DNA of 5,461 nt from a bacterium (GCA_021780625.1 JAJXYI010000416.1:1-5461); one strand, 5' to 3'. Positions 1 through 5,314 are shown, numbered from the stretch's first letter. Numbers and translations are program-made. The notes: generated from the sequence alone by a model not told the origin.

Positions 1-2
1 AG

Positions 3-185
3 TCTGCGGGCCTGGAGAATGCCAAGTCCGAAGACCACTATGCCAAGCGTGTATACGCTGGCCGAAATCAAGAGGACGGGATGGGTCATAACCGGGGTTG
101 TCATGAGCACTATATCGACACGTTACGCAGACGGCATCGGGATTACCTCTCCTCGGCAATGCGGATTATTACGAATAAAGTGTAA
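3..185 (+). CDS. Possible 3' end of an unidentified gene (partial)
   Basis: A frame open from the left edge ends at TAA (183-185), giving about 60 residues rich in charged and aromatic residues, with a basic segment LRRRHRDYLSS near the C-terminus. G is common at codon position 1, A at position 2, and third positions are roughly 60% G+C, which fits a coding frame but is less GC-biased than prfC or hflX. I recognise no family. The neighbouring frame from position 1 is also open, to 228, so the frame choice is uncertain. It could be the tail of a real gene, a decayed or transferred gene, or chance. The window edge prevents judging its start or length. Confidence 0.22.
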   Translation, partial: SAGLENAKSEDHYAKRVYAGRNQEDGMGHNRGCHEHYIDTLRRRHRDYLSSAMRIITNKV

Positions 186-298
186 AATGGTTAACAATCA
201 AACTGACAGCCAGTGGGTTGCCCCATGATCCGCCCTGGGCCTCCGACGACTTTGAGCTTTCCAGTCCCTGCCCTCCCCGCTTTGGTCACCCTTTTGCC
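186..298 (+). promoter_or_regulatory. Upstream region of prfC
   Basis: This short stretch before the RF3 start moves from AT-rich (around 161-200) to strongly pyrimidine-rich just before the ATG at 299. A TAAAAT hexamer at 183-188 could serve as a -10 element, but no convincing -35 lies 16-18 bases upstream, so no promoter is assigned. No purine-rich ribosome binding site is seen in the 20 bases before 299. Confidence 0.35.
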
Positions 299-1933
299 AT
301 GTCTGCCTCCACGGAAATCGCCCGGCGCCGGACCTTCGCCATCATCTCCCATCCCGACGCCGGAAAAACGACGCTCACCGAAAAGTTCCTGCTTTACGGG
401 AATGCGATTCATCTTGCTGGAGCCGTGAAGGATAGAAAAAACCAACGGGCGACGACGAGCGACTGGATGGAGCTCGAAAAGCAGCGCGGAATTTCGGTGA
501 GTTCCACCGTCCTGCAGTTCGATTACCAGGGCTACGCGGTCAACCTGCTGGATACGCCCGGACACAAAGACTTCTCCGAGGACACCTATCGCGTGCTCAC
601 CGCGGTCGACGCGGCCCTGATGGTGATCGACGCCGCCAAGGGCATCGAACCGCAGACGCGAAAGCTGTTCGAAGTCTGCCGCCGGCGCGGCATCCCGATT
701 CTCACGTTCATGAACAAGTGCGACCGTCCCACGCGCGACCCGCTCGCATTGCTGGACGAACTTGAGACGGTCCTTGGTCTGCAGACCTGTCCCATCACCT
801 GGCCCCTGGGCAATGGCCCGGAATTCCGCGGCGTCTACGACCGGCGCGCGCGGCAGGTTCACCTCTTCGAACGTGTCCCCGGCGGCGCCTACCGTGCCCC
901 CGAGAGCGTCGCGGGACTCGATGATCCGCTCGTCCGCGAGAAACTGGATCCGGCCGTGTACGAGACGGTCGCCGAGCAGATCGCGATGCTCGATGGCGCC
1001 GGCCATCCGTTTGACCTGGCGGCCGTGCATGCCGGCAAACAAACCCCGGTCTATTTCGGAAGCGCCGTGAACAATTTCGGCGTGCAGCTCCTGCTCGACG
1101 GTTTCCTGCACGACTCGGTCCCTCCCGCGGCCCGTCGCGCATCCTCGGCACCGATCTCAGGAGAAGCCGCGCCCGTGGACCTGCGCGAGATTCCGGTGAC
1201 TCACGAGAAATTCTCCGGATTCATTTTCAAGATCCAGGCGAACATGGATCCGAAGCACCGCGACCGCATCGCGTTCCTTCGCGTCTGCTCCGGCCGCTTC
1301 ACCCGCGACATGGTCGTCACCCACCAGCGGACCGGAAAGACGGTGCGCCTCTCCTCCTCGCACAAGCTCTTCGGCCAGGAGCGCGAGACCGTCGACGAGG
1401 CCTGGCCCGGCGATGTGATCGGGCTGGTTGGCTACGACGCCTTCGGCATCGGCGATACGCTGACGGAGGATCGAACGATCCACTTCAACGAGATTCCCCG
1501 GTTTCCGCCCGAGGTGTTCGCGTACATCTCGAATCCGAATCCCTCGGACTCGAAAAAATACCGCGCCGGTCTCGAGCAGCTTCTCCAGGAAGGCGTCGTG
1601 CAGTCGTTCAACGCGCGCCACGCCCCTCCGGGCTCCACGCTCCTCGCCGCGGTCGGCCCGCTCCAGTTTGAAGTCGTCCAGTATCGCCTGAAGAGCGAAT
1701 ACAACGCTGAGTCGCGTCTCGAGGCCGCCTCGTGGACCCTCATGCGCTGGATCGAGCCGCACCCGTCGCTCGCCAACCTTTCCTCGCTCGTCGTGGCCAG
1801 CGGAGTGAGTTTCGGCTCGGATCGTCACGACAACACCATCGTGTTGTTTCCGAACGACTGGACCATGCGCTACTTCATGGAGAAGAACCCGGATCTTCGT
1901 CTCCACGAGCTGCCCCTCGAGCAGGTGCGCTGA
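299..1933 (+). CDS. prfC: Peptide chain release factor 3 (RF3), GTPase
   Basis: Encodes 544 residues, close to the roughly 530 usual for RF3. RF3 is a cytosolic translational GTPase that removes the class I release factors RF1 and RF2 from the ribosome after peptide release. The G domain is intact: P-loop SHPDAGKT (17-24), the G2-region segment KQRGIS (61-66), DTPGH (85-89), NKCD (139-142, where NKLD is commoner) and FGSA (253-256). FVFKIQANMDPKHRDR-like sequence at 308-323 marks the RF3 domain II, and the C-terminal RF3 domain follows, including GPLQFEVVQYRLKSEYN (453-469). The ATG at 299 is preferred because it leaves 8 residues before the conserved RRTFAIISHPD block, similar to other RF3 proteins. 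An in-frame ATG at 218 would add 27 unconserved residues. Residue 90, after DTPGH, is Lys where enterobacterial RF3 has Glu. No SD precedes the start. It converges on the sigma factor gene. Confidence 0.96.
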   Translation: MSASTEIARRRTFAIISHPDAGKTTLTEKFLLYGNAIHLAGAVKDRKNQRATTSDWMELEKQRGISVSSTVLQFDYQGYAVNLLDTPGHKDFSEDTYRVLTAVDAALMVIDAAKGIEPQTRKLFEVCRRRGIPILTFMNKCDRPTRDPLALLDELETVLGLQTCPITWPLGNGPEFRGVYDRRARQVHLFERVPGGAYRAPESVAGLDDPLVREKLDPAVYETVAEQIAMLDGAGHPFDLAAVHAGKQTPVYFGSAVNNFGVQLLLDGFLHDSVPPAARRASSAPISGEAAPVDLREIPVTHEKFSGFIFKIQANMDPKHRDRIAFLRVCSGRFTRDMVVTHQRTGKTVRLSSSHKLFGQERETVDEAWPGDVIGLVGYDAFGIGDTLTEDRTIHFNEIPRFPPEVFAYISNPNPSDSKKYRAGLEQLLQEGVVQSFNARHAPPGSTLLAAVGPLQFEVVQYRLKSEYNAESRLEAASWTLMRWIEPHPSLANLSSLVVASGVSFGSDRHDNTIVLFPNDWTMRYFMEKNPDLRLHELPLEQVR

Positions 1934-1951
1934 GGCGGCGCCCAAAGACGA

Positions 1952-1983
1952 CGCGGCCGGCTGGCCCAAGCCAACCGGCCGCG
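1952..1983. terminator. Hairpin between convergent prfC and sigma genes
   Basis: A long inverted repeat sits 18 bases after the prfC stop and 26 bases before the sigma gene stop. The outer 9-bp stem CGCGGCCGG/CCGGCCGCG (1952-1960 with 1975-1983) is followed by one mismatch and then TGGC/GCCA closing a CCAA loop (1966-1969). The stem is very stable and symmetric, as expected for a shared bidirectional terminator. The T-tracts are poor (CTTGTT on the plus side, TCGTCTTT on the minus side), so termination may be imperfect or assisted. Confidence 0.6.
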
Positions 1984-2009
1984 CGCTTGTTCCCCTGTTA
2001 CAGCGGCAG

Positions 2010-2741
2010 TCAGGCCGCCGCGCTTCTGGCGTGCCAAAGGCCCATCAACAGCAGGTCTCCACGGAGCTTCTTCTCCGCGGCCACCTTGAGCTGACGAACC
2101 CGCTCGCGCGAAATTCCGATCTCGCCCGCGATCTGGTCGAGCGTCGCATCCTCGAAATGATACCGGCGCACGACGTACGCCTGCGTCCGCGGGAGGCGCT
2201 CTAGGGCGTCCTGGACGGTCTCGGCCAGGTCCTCGTCCTCGACCACCTGCGCCGGGCACGGCGTGTCGACGTCCGCGACCTGGTGCAGGGGCTCGCCCTC
2301 GGCGTTCTCCTCCTGCAGCGAACGCAGGGCGGTCGCCGTGGTGAGCCGGTCGAGCTGGCGCAGCTTGTCGAGAGCCATGCCCGTCGCCTGCGAGATCTCG
2401 CCATCGGTCGGTAGTCGACCGAGGTTGGCCTCCAGGGACGTGCGGGCCTGCTGCACGAGCGACACCTGGGCGCGCGTGCGCCGCGAGAGCGGATCGAGCC
2501 GCCTGAGTTCGTCGTACACTGCCCCCCTGACGCGGGTGAAGCAGTAGGCGCGCGCCTCGCGCGTCGGACCTTCGAAACGGCGCAGCGCCTCGATCAGGGC
2601 CAGCTTGCCCGCGCTGGCGAGGTCGTCGCGGGAGATGTGGATCGGGAGACGCCGGTCGAGCGAAGCCATGACGGCATCGACGACCGGCAACACTTCCGCA
2701 ATCTCATCGGGGGTTTCGTAGGTTTGGGTGGGCGCATTCAT
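2010..2741 (-). CDS. RNA polymerase sigma factor, FliA/WhiG-type (sigma-70 family group 3)
   Basis: Encodes 243 residues, about the length of FliA (sigma-28). Sigma factors of this group bind core RNA polymerase and direct it to an alternative promoter class, classically late flagellar genes (FliA) or developmental genes (WhiG). Region 2 spans roughly 18-88, with DDLASAGKLALIEALRRFEG (39-58) and RGAVYDELRRLDPLSRRTR (72-90), the group 3 counterpart of the core-binding and -10-recognition helices. Region 3 is about 103-131 (LGRLPTDGEISQATG at 107-121). Region 4 is about 173-228, with the helix-turn-helix LDQIAGEIGISRERVRQLK (201-219) for -35 recognition. The N-terminus is full length and the ATG at 2741 fits. 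No anti-sigma or flagellar gene is visible, so the regulon cannot be read from this window. No SD is present; the leader is pyrimidine-rich and contains hairpins. It appears monocistronic. Confidence 0.93.
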   Translation of the reverse strand: MNAPTQTYETPDEIAEVLPVVDAVMASLDRRLPIHISRDDLASAGKLALIEALRRFEGPTREARAYCFTRVRGAVYDELRRLDPLSRRTRAQVSLVQQARTSLEANLGRLPTDGEISQATGMALDKLRQLDRLTTATALRSLQEENAEGEPLHQVADVDTPCPAQVVEDEDLAETVQDALERLPRTQAYVVRRYHFEDATLDQIAGEIGISRERVRQLKVAAEKKLRGDLLLMGLWHARSAAA

Positions 2742-2747
2742 GTGGAT

Positions 2748-2766
2748 GGGAAAAGAGAGATTTCCC
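2748..2766 (-). promoter_or_regulatory. Small hairpin just upstream of the sigma start codon
   Basis: On the mRNA strand, GGGAAA and TTTCCC form a perfect 6-bp inverted repeat around a 7-base TCTCTCT loop. It ends 6 bases before the ATG at 2741, within the expected ribosome footprint, so folding could limit initiation. The stem is short and no function is shown; it may be chance in a low-complexity leader. Confidence 0.35.
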
Positions 2767-2820
2767 CCGGTGGTGCGCGACGGCGTGCAGGGCCAACGCC
2801 CCTGTCCGTTGAAAAGGAAA

Positions 2821-2881
2821 CCACGGCTCAGGTCGCTCGGCGGGAGAAGATTTCTCTCCCGTCCGCCCTCAGTGACCGTGG
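2821..2881 (-). promoter_or_regulatory. Two-part stem-loop in the sigma gene leader
   Basis: An outer CCACGG/CCGTGG pair (2821-2826 with 2876-2881), extended by TCA/TGA across a one-base bulge, encloses an inner perfect 7-bp stem CGGGAGA/TCTCCCG (2841-2847 with 2855-2861) with a 7-base loop. The two stems are separated by an internal loop. There is no T-tract on either strand, so it is not an intrinsic terminator. It lies about 80-140 bases upstream of the sigma start, a position where a cis-regulatory leader element would sit. I do not recognise it as a known riboswitch class. Confidence 0.35.
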
Positions 2882-3034
2882 ATGGAAAAGGAATGGGCAG
2901 GCGGAGCCGGATGGAGGCGTCGCATTGCGGCGCCGTCGCGCACCTTCGTCCCTGTCGGGCGCCTCTGTGGCACCCGGATTGGACGGCCGGGGATTTTGAT
3001 TCGGACCTTGGCTGATTTGCCTGGGCTCAGCATT

Positions 3035-3090
3035 GAAGCCGCTCGGAAATGGAACGAGTTCCTCAGAACTCGGGTTCCGGAAGCGGCTTC
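3035..3090. repeat. Compound inverted repeat (three nested stems)
   Basis: An outer perfect 9-bp pair GAAGCCGCT/AGCGGCTTC (3035-3043 with 3082-3090), a middle GGAA/TTCC, and an inner perfect 7-bp CGAGTTC/GAACTCG (3055-3061 with 3066-3072) around a CTCA loop can fold into one long imperfect hairpin on either strand. No long T-run follows. It lies just beyond the minus-strand terminator at 3103-3130 and well upstream of the sigma gene. It may be a structured RNA element, a second transcription barrier, or a dispersed palindromic repeat. Confidence 0.5.
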
Positions 3091-3102
3091 TTGGTCGGAA
3101 AC

Positions 3103-3130
3103 AAAAAACCCACTTCCGGTTGGAAGTGGG
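3103..3130 (-). terminator. Intrinsic (Rho-independent) terminator
   Basis: On the minus strand, a perfect 9-bp stem CCCACTTCC/GGAAGTGGG with a 4-base AACC loop is followed directly by six T residues. This is the clearest terminator in the window and its T-tract fixes the direction. It lies 25 bases after the stop of the 56-codon ORF at 3156-3326 and isolates the sigma gene leader from transcription arriving from the right. Its presence argues that something is transcribed leftwards from about 3150-3350. Confidence 0.85.
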
Positions 3131-3155
3131 CTCGGGCGCTACATCGGATTATCGC

Positions 3156-3326
3156 TCAGAGGGATCCACTTCCTGGTTGGCGGACGCGGAGACCGTCTTT
3201 AGAGGAGACGGAGACGACCGCACAAAGTGCCGTATGATTTGCGGCGACCACCGTGGAGATCATGGCGCGGCGCCACATCGCGGCGATGAGGCGGGACGGC
3301 GTCATGATCTGAAAGTAGGTGGTCAT
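3156..3326 (-). CDS. Probable small protein of unknown function (56 residues)
   Basis: I do not recognise the family. The translation begins MTTYFQIMTPSRLIAAMWRR and continues through a moderately hydrophobic stretch (AMISTVVAANHTALCAVVSV, 21-40) to a Gly/Ser/Arg-rich tail. The N-terminal helix-like segment is basic and amphipathic; the hydrophobic stretch is interrupted by Asn and His, so a membrane segment is not convincing. Three observations support a real gene: 27 of the first 28 codons end in G or C, as in the confident genes; the pyrimidine-rich leader CCAATCCATTCCTTCC before the ATG resembles those of hflX and the Dabb gene; and a strong terminator follows in the right orientation. 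Third-position bias drops in the second half, so the C-terminus may be poorly conserved. A GTG at 3368 would extend it by 14 residues with weaker codon bias. The alternative is a non-coding RNA from the same unit. Confidence 0.5.
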   Translation of the reverse strand: MTTYFQIMTPSRLIAAMWRRAMISTVVAANHTALCAVVSVSSKDGLRVRQPGSGSL

Positions 3327-3354
3327 GGAAGGAATGGATTGGTTACGACGACCG

Positions 3355-3384
3355 AAATTACGGACCACAGCGCCAAAAATGCAA
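3355..3384 (-). promoter_or_regulatory. Weak candidate promoter for the small gene
   Basis: On the minus strand, TTGCAT (3379-3384) and TAATTT (3355-3360) are separated by 18 bases, each matching three of six consensus positions. Transcription would begin near 3348 and give a leader of about 20 bases. Position and AT-richness are favourable; the motif match is weak. Confidence 0.2.
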
Positions 3385-3480
3385 GCGGCTCAGTTCCGAT
3401 TTTTTCCAACCACCCTCGACGGATCGCGCGCAAGGTGAACTAAATTGAGTAACAAACAATTCGTAATCAATCGGATCCAT
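3358..3480 (-). CDS. Possible very small ORF (40 residues) with a strong Shine-Dalgarno
   Basis: This ORF starts MDPIDYELFVTQF and ends WRCGP, resembling nothing I know. Its interest is the start site: GAGGTGAT lies immediately upstream, an 8-base match to the anti-SD complement, with 5 bases between GAGG and ATG. No other gene here has such a site. Against it, only about 18 of 40 codons end in G or C, unlike the neighbouring genes, and the product has no recognisable structure. It stops 31 bases before the start of the 56-residue ORF, so it could be a leader peptide or a chance ORF in AT-rich intergenic DNA. Confidence 0.2.
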   Translation of the reverse strand: MDPIDYELFVTQFSSPCARSVEGGWKKSELSRLHFWRCGP

Positions 3481-3571
3481 AATCACCTCAGCGCCGCTGT
3501 TTCCCGTTGATTTTTTTCGATTTTCCAAAAATTTCCGACGCGACACCCTCCGCTCCCGCCCCCATCGTCCA

Positions 3572-3648
3572 CTGACTTCAGCCCTCTGACCTCTGACATC
3601 TGTCCTCTGACCGCTGTCCTCCGACTTCCGACTTCCGACCTCCATCCT
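3572..3648. repeat. Tandem array of 11 degenerate 7-bp repeats
   Basis: From 3572 the sequence divides into eleven 7-base units in uninterrupted register: CTGACTT, CAGCCCT, CTGACCT, CTGACAT, CTGTCCT, CTGACCG, CTGTCCT, CCGACTT, CCGACTT, CCGACCT, CCATCCT. The consensus is CYGACYT, or ARGTCRG on the other strand. Divergence is by point change with no length change. The array ends 9 bases before the Dabb start codon and so lies in its 5' leader. Read on the minus strand it yields a spurious seven-residue periodic peptide. It resembles in style the heptanucleotide repeats (STRRs) of heterocystous cyanobacteria, with a different unit. Confidence 0.85.
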
Positions 3649-3657
3649 TCATTCATC

Positions 3658-3960
3658 ATGCTCGTACACTCCGTATACTTCTGGCTGAAACCCGGGCTCA
3701 ACGACGCGCAGCGCGCAAGTTTTCGTCTGGGCGTTGAAACGCTCAAGGCCATCCGCTGCGTCGATGCCGTCTTCGTGGGCTCACCCGCTCCGGTGCCGGA
3801 TCGGCCCGTGGTCGACAAGTCCTTCGACGTCGCGCTGACGGTTGTGTGCAAGGACGTCGCCGCGCACGACGCCTATCAAGCGGATCCGATTCACCTGGCC
3901 TTCGTCGAGGCCTTCAAGCCGTACTTCGCCCGGCTTCAGGTCTACGACTCACAGAGCTGA
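3658..3960 (+). CDS. Dabb (stress-responsive alpha/beta barrel) domain protein
   Basis: Encodes 100 residues, the usual size for a single-domain Dabb protein (dimeric alpha/beta-barrel, ferredoxin-like fold). Members include plant stress-induced proteins and many bacterial proteins of unknown role; some relatives are enzymes. Family features are present in order: the opening strand LVHSVYFWLKPGLND (2-16) with conserved His4, a helix (17-32), a strand with VFVGSPAP (38-45), FDVALTVVCKD (56-66), and the signature AYQADPIHLAFVEAF (72-86) with Tyr73, Asp76-Pro77, His79 and Phe82. The substrate cannot be inferred. The start fits because Dabb proteins begin directly at this strand. No SD is present; a pyrimidine-rich leader formed by the heptamer array precedes the ATG. 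It is probably monocistronic and converges on hflX with a 28-base gap. Confidence 0.87.
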   Translation: MLVHSVYFWLKPGLNDAQRASFRLGVETLKAIRCVDAVFVGSPAPVPDRPVVDKSFDVALTVVCKDVAAHDAYQADPIHLAFVEAFKPYFARLQVYDSQS

Positions 3961-3982
3961 ACGGTCGGCACCCATGCACCGT
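3961..3982. terminator. Weak hairpin between convergent Dabb gene and hflX
   Basis: ACGGT (3961-3965) pairs with ACCGT (3978-3982), and GC/GC inside may add two pairs across a bulge. It fills most of the 28-base gap between the two stop codons, where a shared terminator would be expected. The stem is short and neither side has a T-run, so this is a tentative call. Confidence 0.25.
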
Positions 3983-3988
3983 CCGGCC

Positions 3989-5272
3989 TCACGCCTGGCG
4001 GCGAACGAACGGGGCGAAGAACCCCGCCTGCGACGGAGGGAAGCGCCCGTGGATCAGGATGCCCTCGTCAAGGTGCTCCTGGTCGTGAATGTAGCCGGAC
4101 TCGTGCAGGCGCGCGATCGCATCGTAGCGGTTGTGCGGAATCAACAGCTCGGCCAGTGAAAATTCCTTCGCGATCAGTTCGGAGCAGTGCTCCATGAGCT
4201 CCTCGAGCCCCACCTTCGTGTGCGCACTCACCAGCAGGGCGCCGGGGGCGAAGCGGCGGGCGTGGCCGATCTGTTCGGGCGTCGCGGCGTCGACCTTGTT
4301 GAAAACGGTGATGATGCGCTTGTCCTCGGCCCCGAGTTCCTTGAGCACGGCGAGCGTAGTCTCGTGGTGCTTCTCGACGTTGGGATTCGTGACATCGAGC
4401 ACGTGTATCAGGAAATCCGCCACGAGCACTTCCTCGAGGGTCGCCTTGAAGGCCTCGACCAGTCCGTGCGGGAGTCGCCGGATGAAGCCGACCGTGTCGG
4501 TGACGAGGAGCTTCTGGTTGTTCGGCAGTTGGAGCTGGCGCGTGGTGGGATCGAGCGTGGCGAACAGCTTGTCCTCCGCGAGCACGTGGGCGCCGGTGAG
4601 CGAATTGAGGATCGAGGACTTGCCGGCGTTGGTGTAGCCGACGATCGACGCGGTCGGCACGGGCACGCGCAGGCGGCGGTTGCGCTGGACCCCGCGCTGC
4701 TGGCGGACCTCGGCCAGCTGTTCCTTCAAGTGGGCGATGCGGTTGCGGACGATGCGGCGGTCCTGTTCGAGCTGGGTCTCGCCCTCGCCGCCCATGGCGC
4801 CCTTGCCGCGCTGGCGCGAAAGGTGGGTCCAGGCGCGGGTCAGGCGCGGCAGCGAATACTCCATCCGGGCGAGCGCCACCTGGAGGATGGCCTCGCGGGT
4901 ACGGGCGCGGTCGGCGAAGATCTCGAGAATGACCTCCTGCCGGTCGATCACGGCCACACCGGTCAACTCCTCCCAATTGCGCTGCTGGGCGGGCGACAGC
5001 TCCTCGTCGAACACAATCAACTGCGCGCCGGAGGCCTTGGCCTGCGCGGCGAGTTCCTCGGCCTTGCCCTTGCCGAGCAGCATGGCCGGCGTCGCCGCGC
5101 GGAGGTTCACGAGCACACGGCCCGCGATTTCGTAGTCGAGGTTCTCGACGAGCTCCACGAGTTCGCCGAGCAGCTCTGCCCCCTCGCCTTCGGGCATGTC
5201 GGTCGTCTGCACGCCGATGAGGAAGGCGCGGTCAACGTTGTCTCTGCGTGCAGTCTCTAGGAAATCAGCCAT
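3989..5272 (-). CDS. hflX: GTPase HflX
   Basis: Encodes 427 residues, almost the same as E. coli HflX (426). HflX is a ribosome-binding Obg-superfamily GTPase that associates with the 50S subunit and splits stalled or idle 70S ribosomes, notably after heat or antibiotic stress. The N-terminal HflX domain covers about 30-135, including LLGKGKAEEL (65-74) and the segment LIVFDEELSPAQQRNWE (85-101). A linker with the family hallmark GGEGETQLEQDRR (161-173) leads into a coiled segment. The G domain follows: G1 GYTNAGKSS (212-220), G2 TLDPTTR (239-245), G3 DTVGF (259-263), G4 NKVD (325-328) and G5 SAHT (349-352). All nucleotide-binding motifs are intact. The C-terminal domain runs from about 375 to the end. 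The ATG at 5272 lacks an SD and has a pyrimidine-rich leader ending CCTTCCTCCATTC. No hfq or miaA neighbour is present, unlike enterobacteria. Confidence 0.96.
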   Translation of the reverse strand: MADFLETARRDNVDRAFLIGVQTTDMPEGEGAELLGELVELVENLDYEIAGRVLVNLRAATPAMLLGKGKAEELAAQAKASGAQLIVFDEELSPAQQRNWEELTGVAVIDRQEVILEIFADRARTREAILQVALARMEYSLPRLTRAWTHLSRQRGKGAMGGEGETQLEQDRRIVRNRIAHLKEQLAEVRQQRGVQRNRRLRVPVPTASIVGYTNAGKSSILNSLTGAHVLAEDKLFATLDPTTRQLQLPNNQKLLVTDTVGFIRRLPHGLVEAFKATLEEVLVADFLIHVLDVTNPNVEKHHETTLAVLKELGAEDKRIITVFNKVDAATPEQIGHARRFAPGALLVSAHTKVGLEELMEHCSELIAKEFSLAELLIPHNRYDAIARLHESGYIHDQEHLDEGILIHGRFPPSQAGFFAPFVRRQA

Positions 5273-5291
5273 GAATGGAGGAAGGATTGAC

Positions 5292-5305
5292 GGCCGGCGC
5301 CGGCC
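5292..5305. repeat. Perfect 14-bp GC palindrome upstream of hflX
   Basis: GGCCGGCGCCGGCC is its own reverse complement and ends 19 bases before the hflX start codon. A second imperfect GC dyad centred on GGCGCC lies at 5321-5334. A perfect palindrome with no spacer makes a poor RNA hairpin but a good dimeric protein site; it could also arise by chance in GC-rich DNA. Confidence 0.5.
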
Positions 5306-5314
5306 TTCGAGGAG

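Larger units (their letters stand above)
2742..2890 (-). repeat. Imperfect direct repeat GTGGATGGrAAAAG flanking the sigma leader
   Basis: Read on the plus strand, GTGGATGGGAAAAG at 2742-2755 recurs as GTGGATGGAAAAG at 2878-2890, identical except for one missing G. The first copy abuts the sigma start codon (CTTTTCCCATCCAC-ATG on the coding strand); the second overlaps the outer stem of the leader stem-loop and has no ATG beside it. The copies could be binding sites for one factor or a small duplication. Confidence 0.4.
2742..3102 (-). other. Gene-free stretch upstream of the sigma factor gene
   Basis: About 360 bases without a supportable gene lie between the sigma start and the minus-strand terminator at 3103-3130. 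ORFs here on the plus strand read as low-complexity Arg/Pro-rich translations with no family resemblance and no third-position bias. The stretch holds the sigma leader hairpins, the direct repeat and the compound inverted repeat at 3035-3090. The sigma promoter should lie here, but I see no clear -10/-35 pair. Confidence 0.5.
3327..3571. other. AT-rich intergenic region between divergent small gene and Dabb gene
   Basis: The stretch is clearly richer in A and T than its surroundings, with runs at about 3431-3486 and 3507-3535 (for example GATTTTTTTCG). It probably carries the promoters for the leftward small gene and the rightward Dabb gene, but no plus-strand -35/-10 pair is good enough to name. 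Apart from the doubtful 40-codon ORF I see no gene in it. Confidence 0.4.

Noticed and set aside
218..298. In-frame upstream ATG extending RF3 by 27 residues
   Set aside because: The extra residues (Pro/Asp/Cys-rich) have no counterpart in known RF3 proteins, whose conserved block begins a few residues after the start; the ATG at 299 fits better.
191..1111. Long minus-strand ORF of 306 residues opposite prfC
   Set aside because: It mirrors the GC-biased codons of a certain gene; the translation is low-complexity (Gly/Arg/Val-rich) with no family resemblance. Long antisense frames are expected in GC-rich DNA.
2821..2881. Sigma leader stem-loop as a known riboswitch
   Set aside because: I could match no conserved aptamer core of a known riboswitch class, and there is no linked terminator, so it is kept only as an unassigned structure.
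3033..3443. Plus-strand ORF of 136 residues across the intergenic region
   Set aside because: It has no third-position bias, no family resemblance, and runs through the terminator, the compound inverted repeat and the AT-rich region; the minus-strand ORF opposite has much better codon statistics.
3572..3648. Heptamer array as a CRISPR
   Set aside because: Units are contiguous 7-mers with no 25-40 base repeats, no unique spacers and no cas genes nearby.
3483..3851. Minus-strand ORFs reading through the heptamer array
   Set aside because: Their Ser-Glu-Val-Arg-Gly-Gln periodicity is simply the 7-base repeat translated; they have no other support.
4187..5260. Long plus-strand ORF of 357 residues opposite hflX
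   Set aside because: It is a shadow of hflX, with repetitive Glu/Leu/Gly/Val composition and no recognisable motif, while hflX has every GTPase motif.
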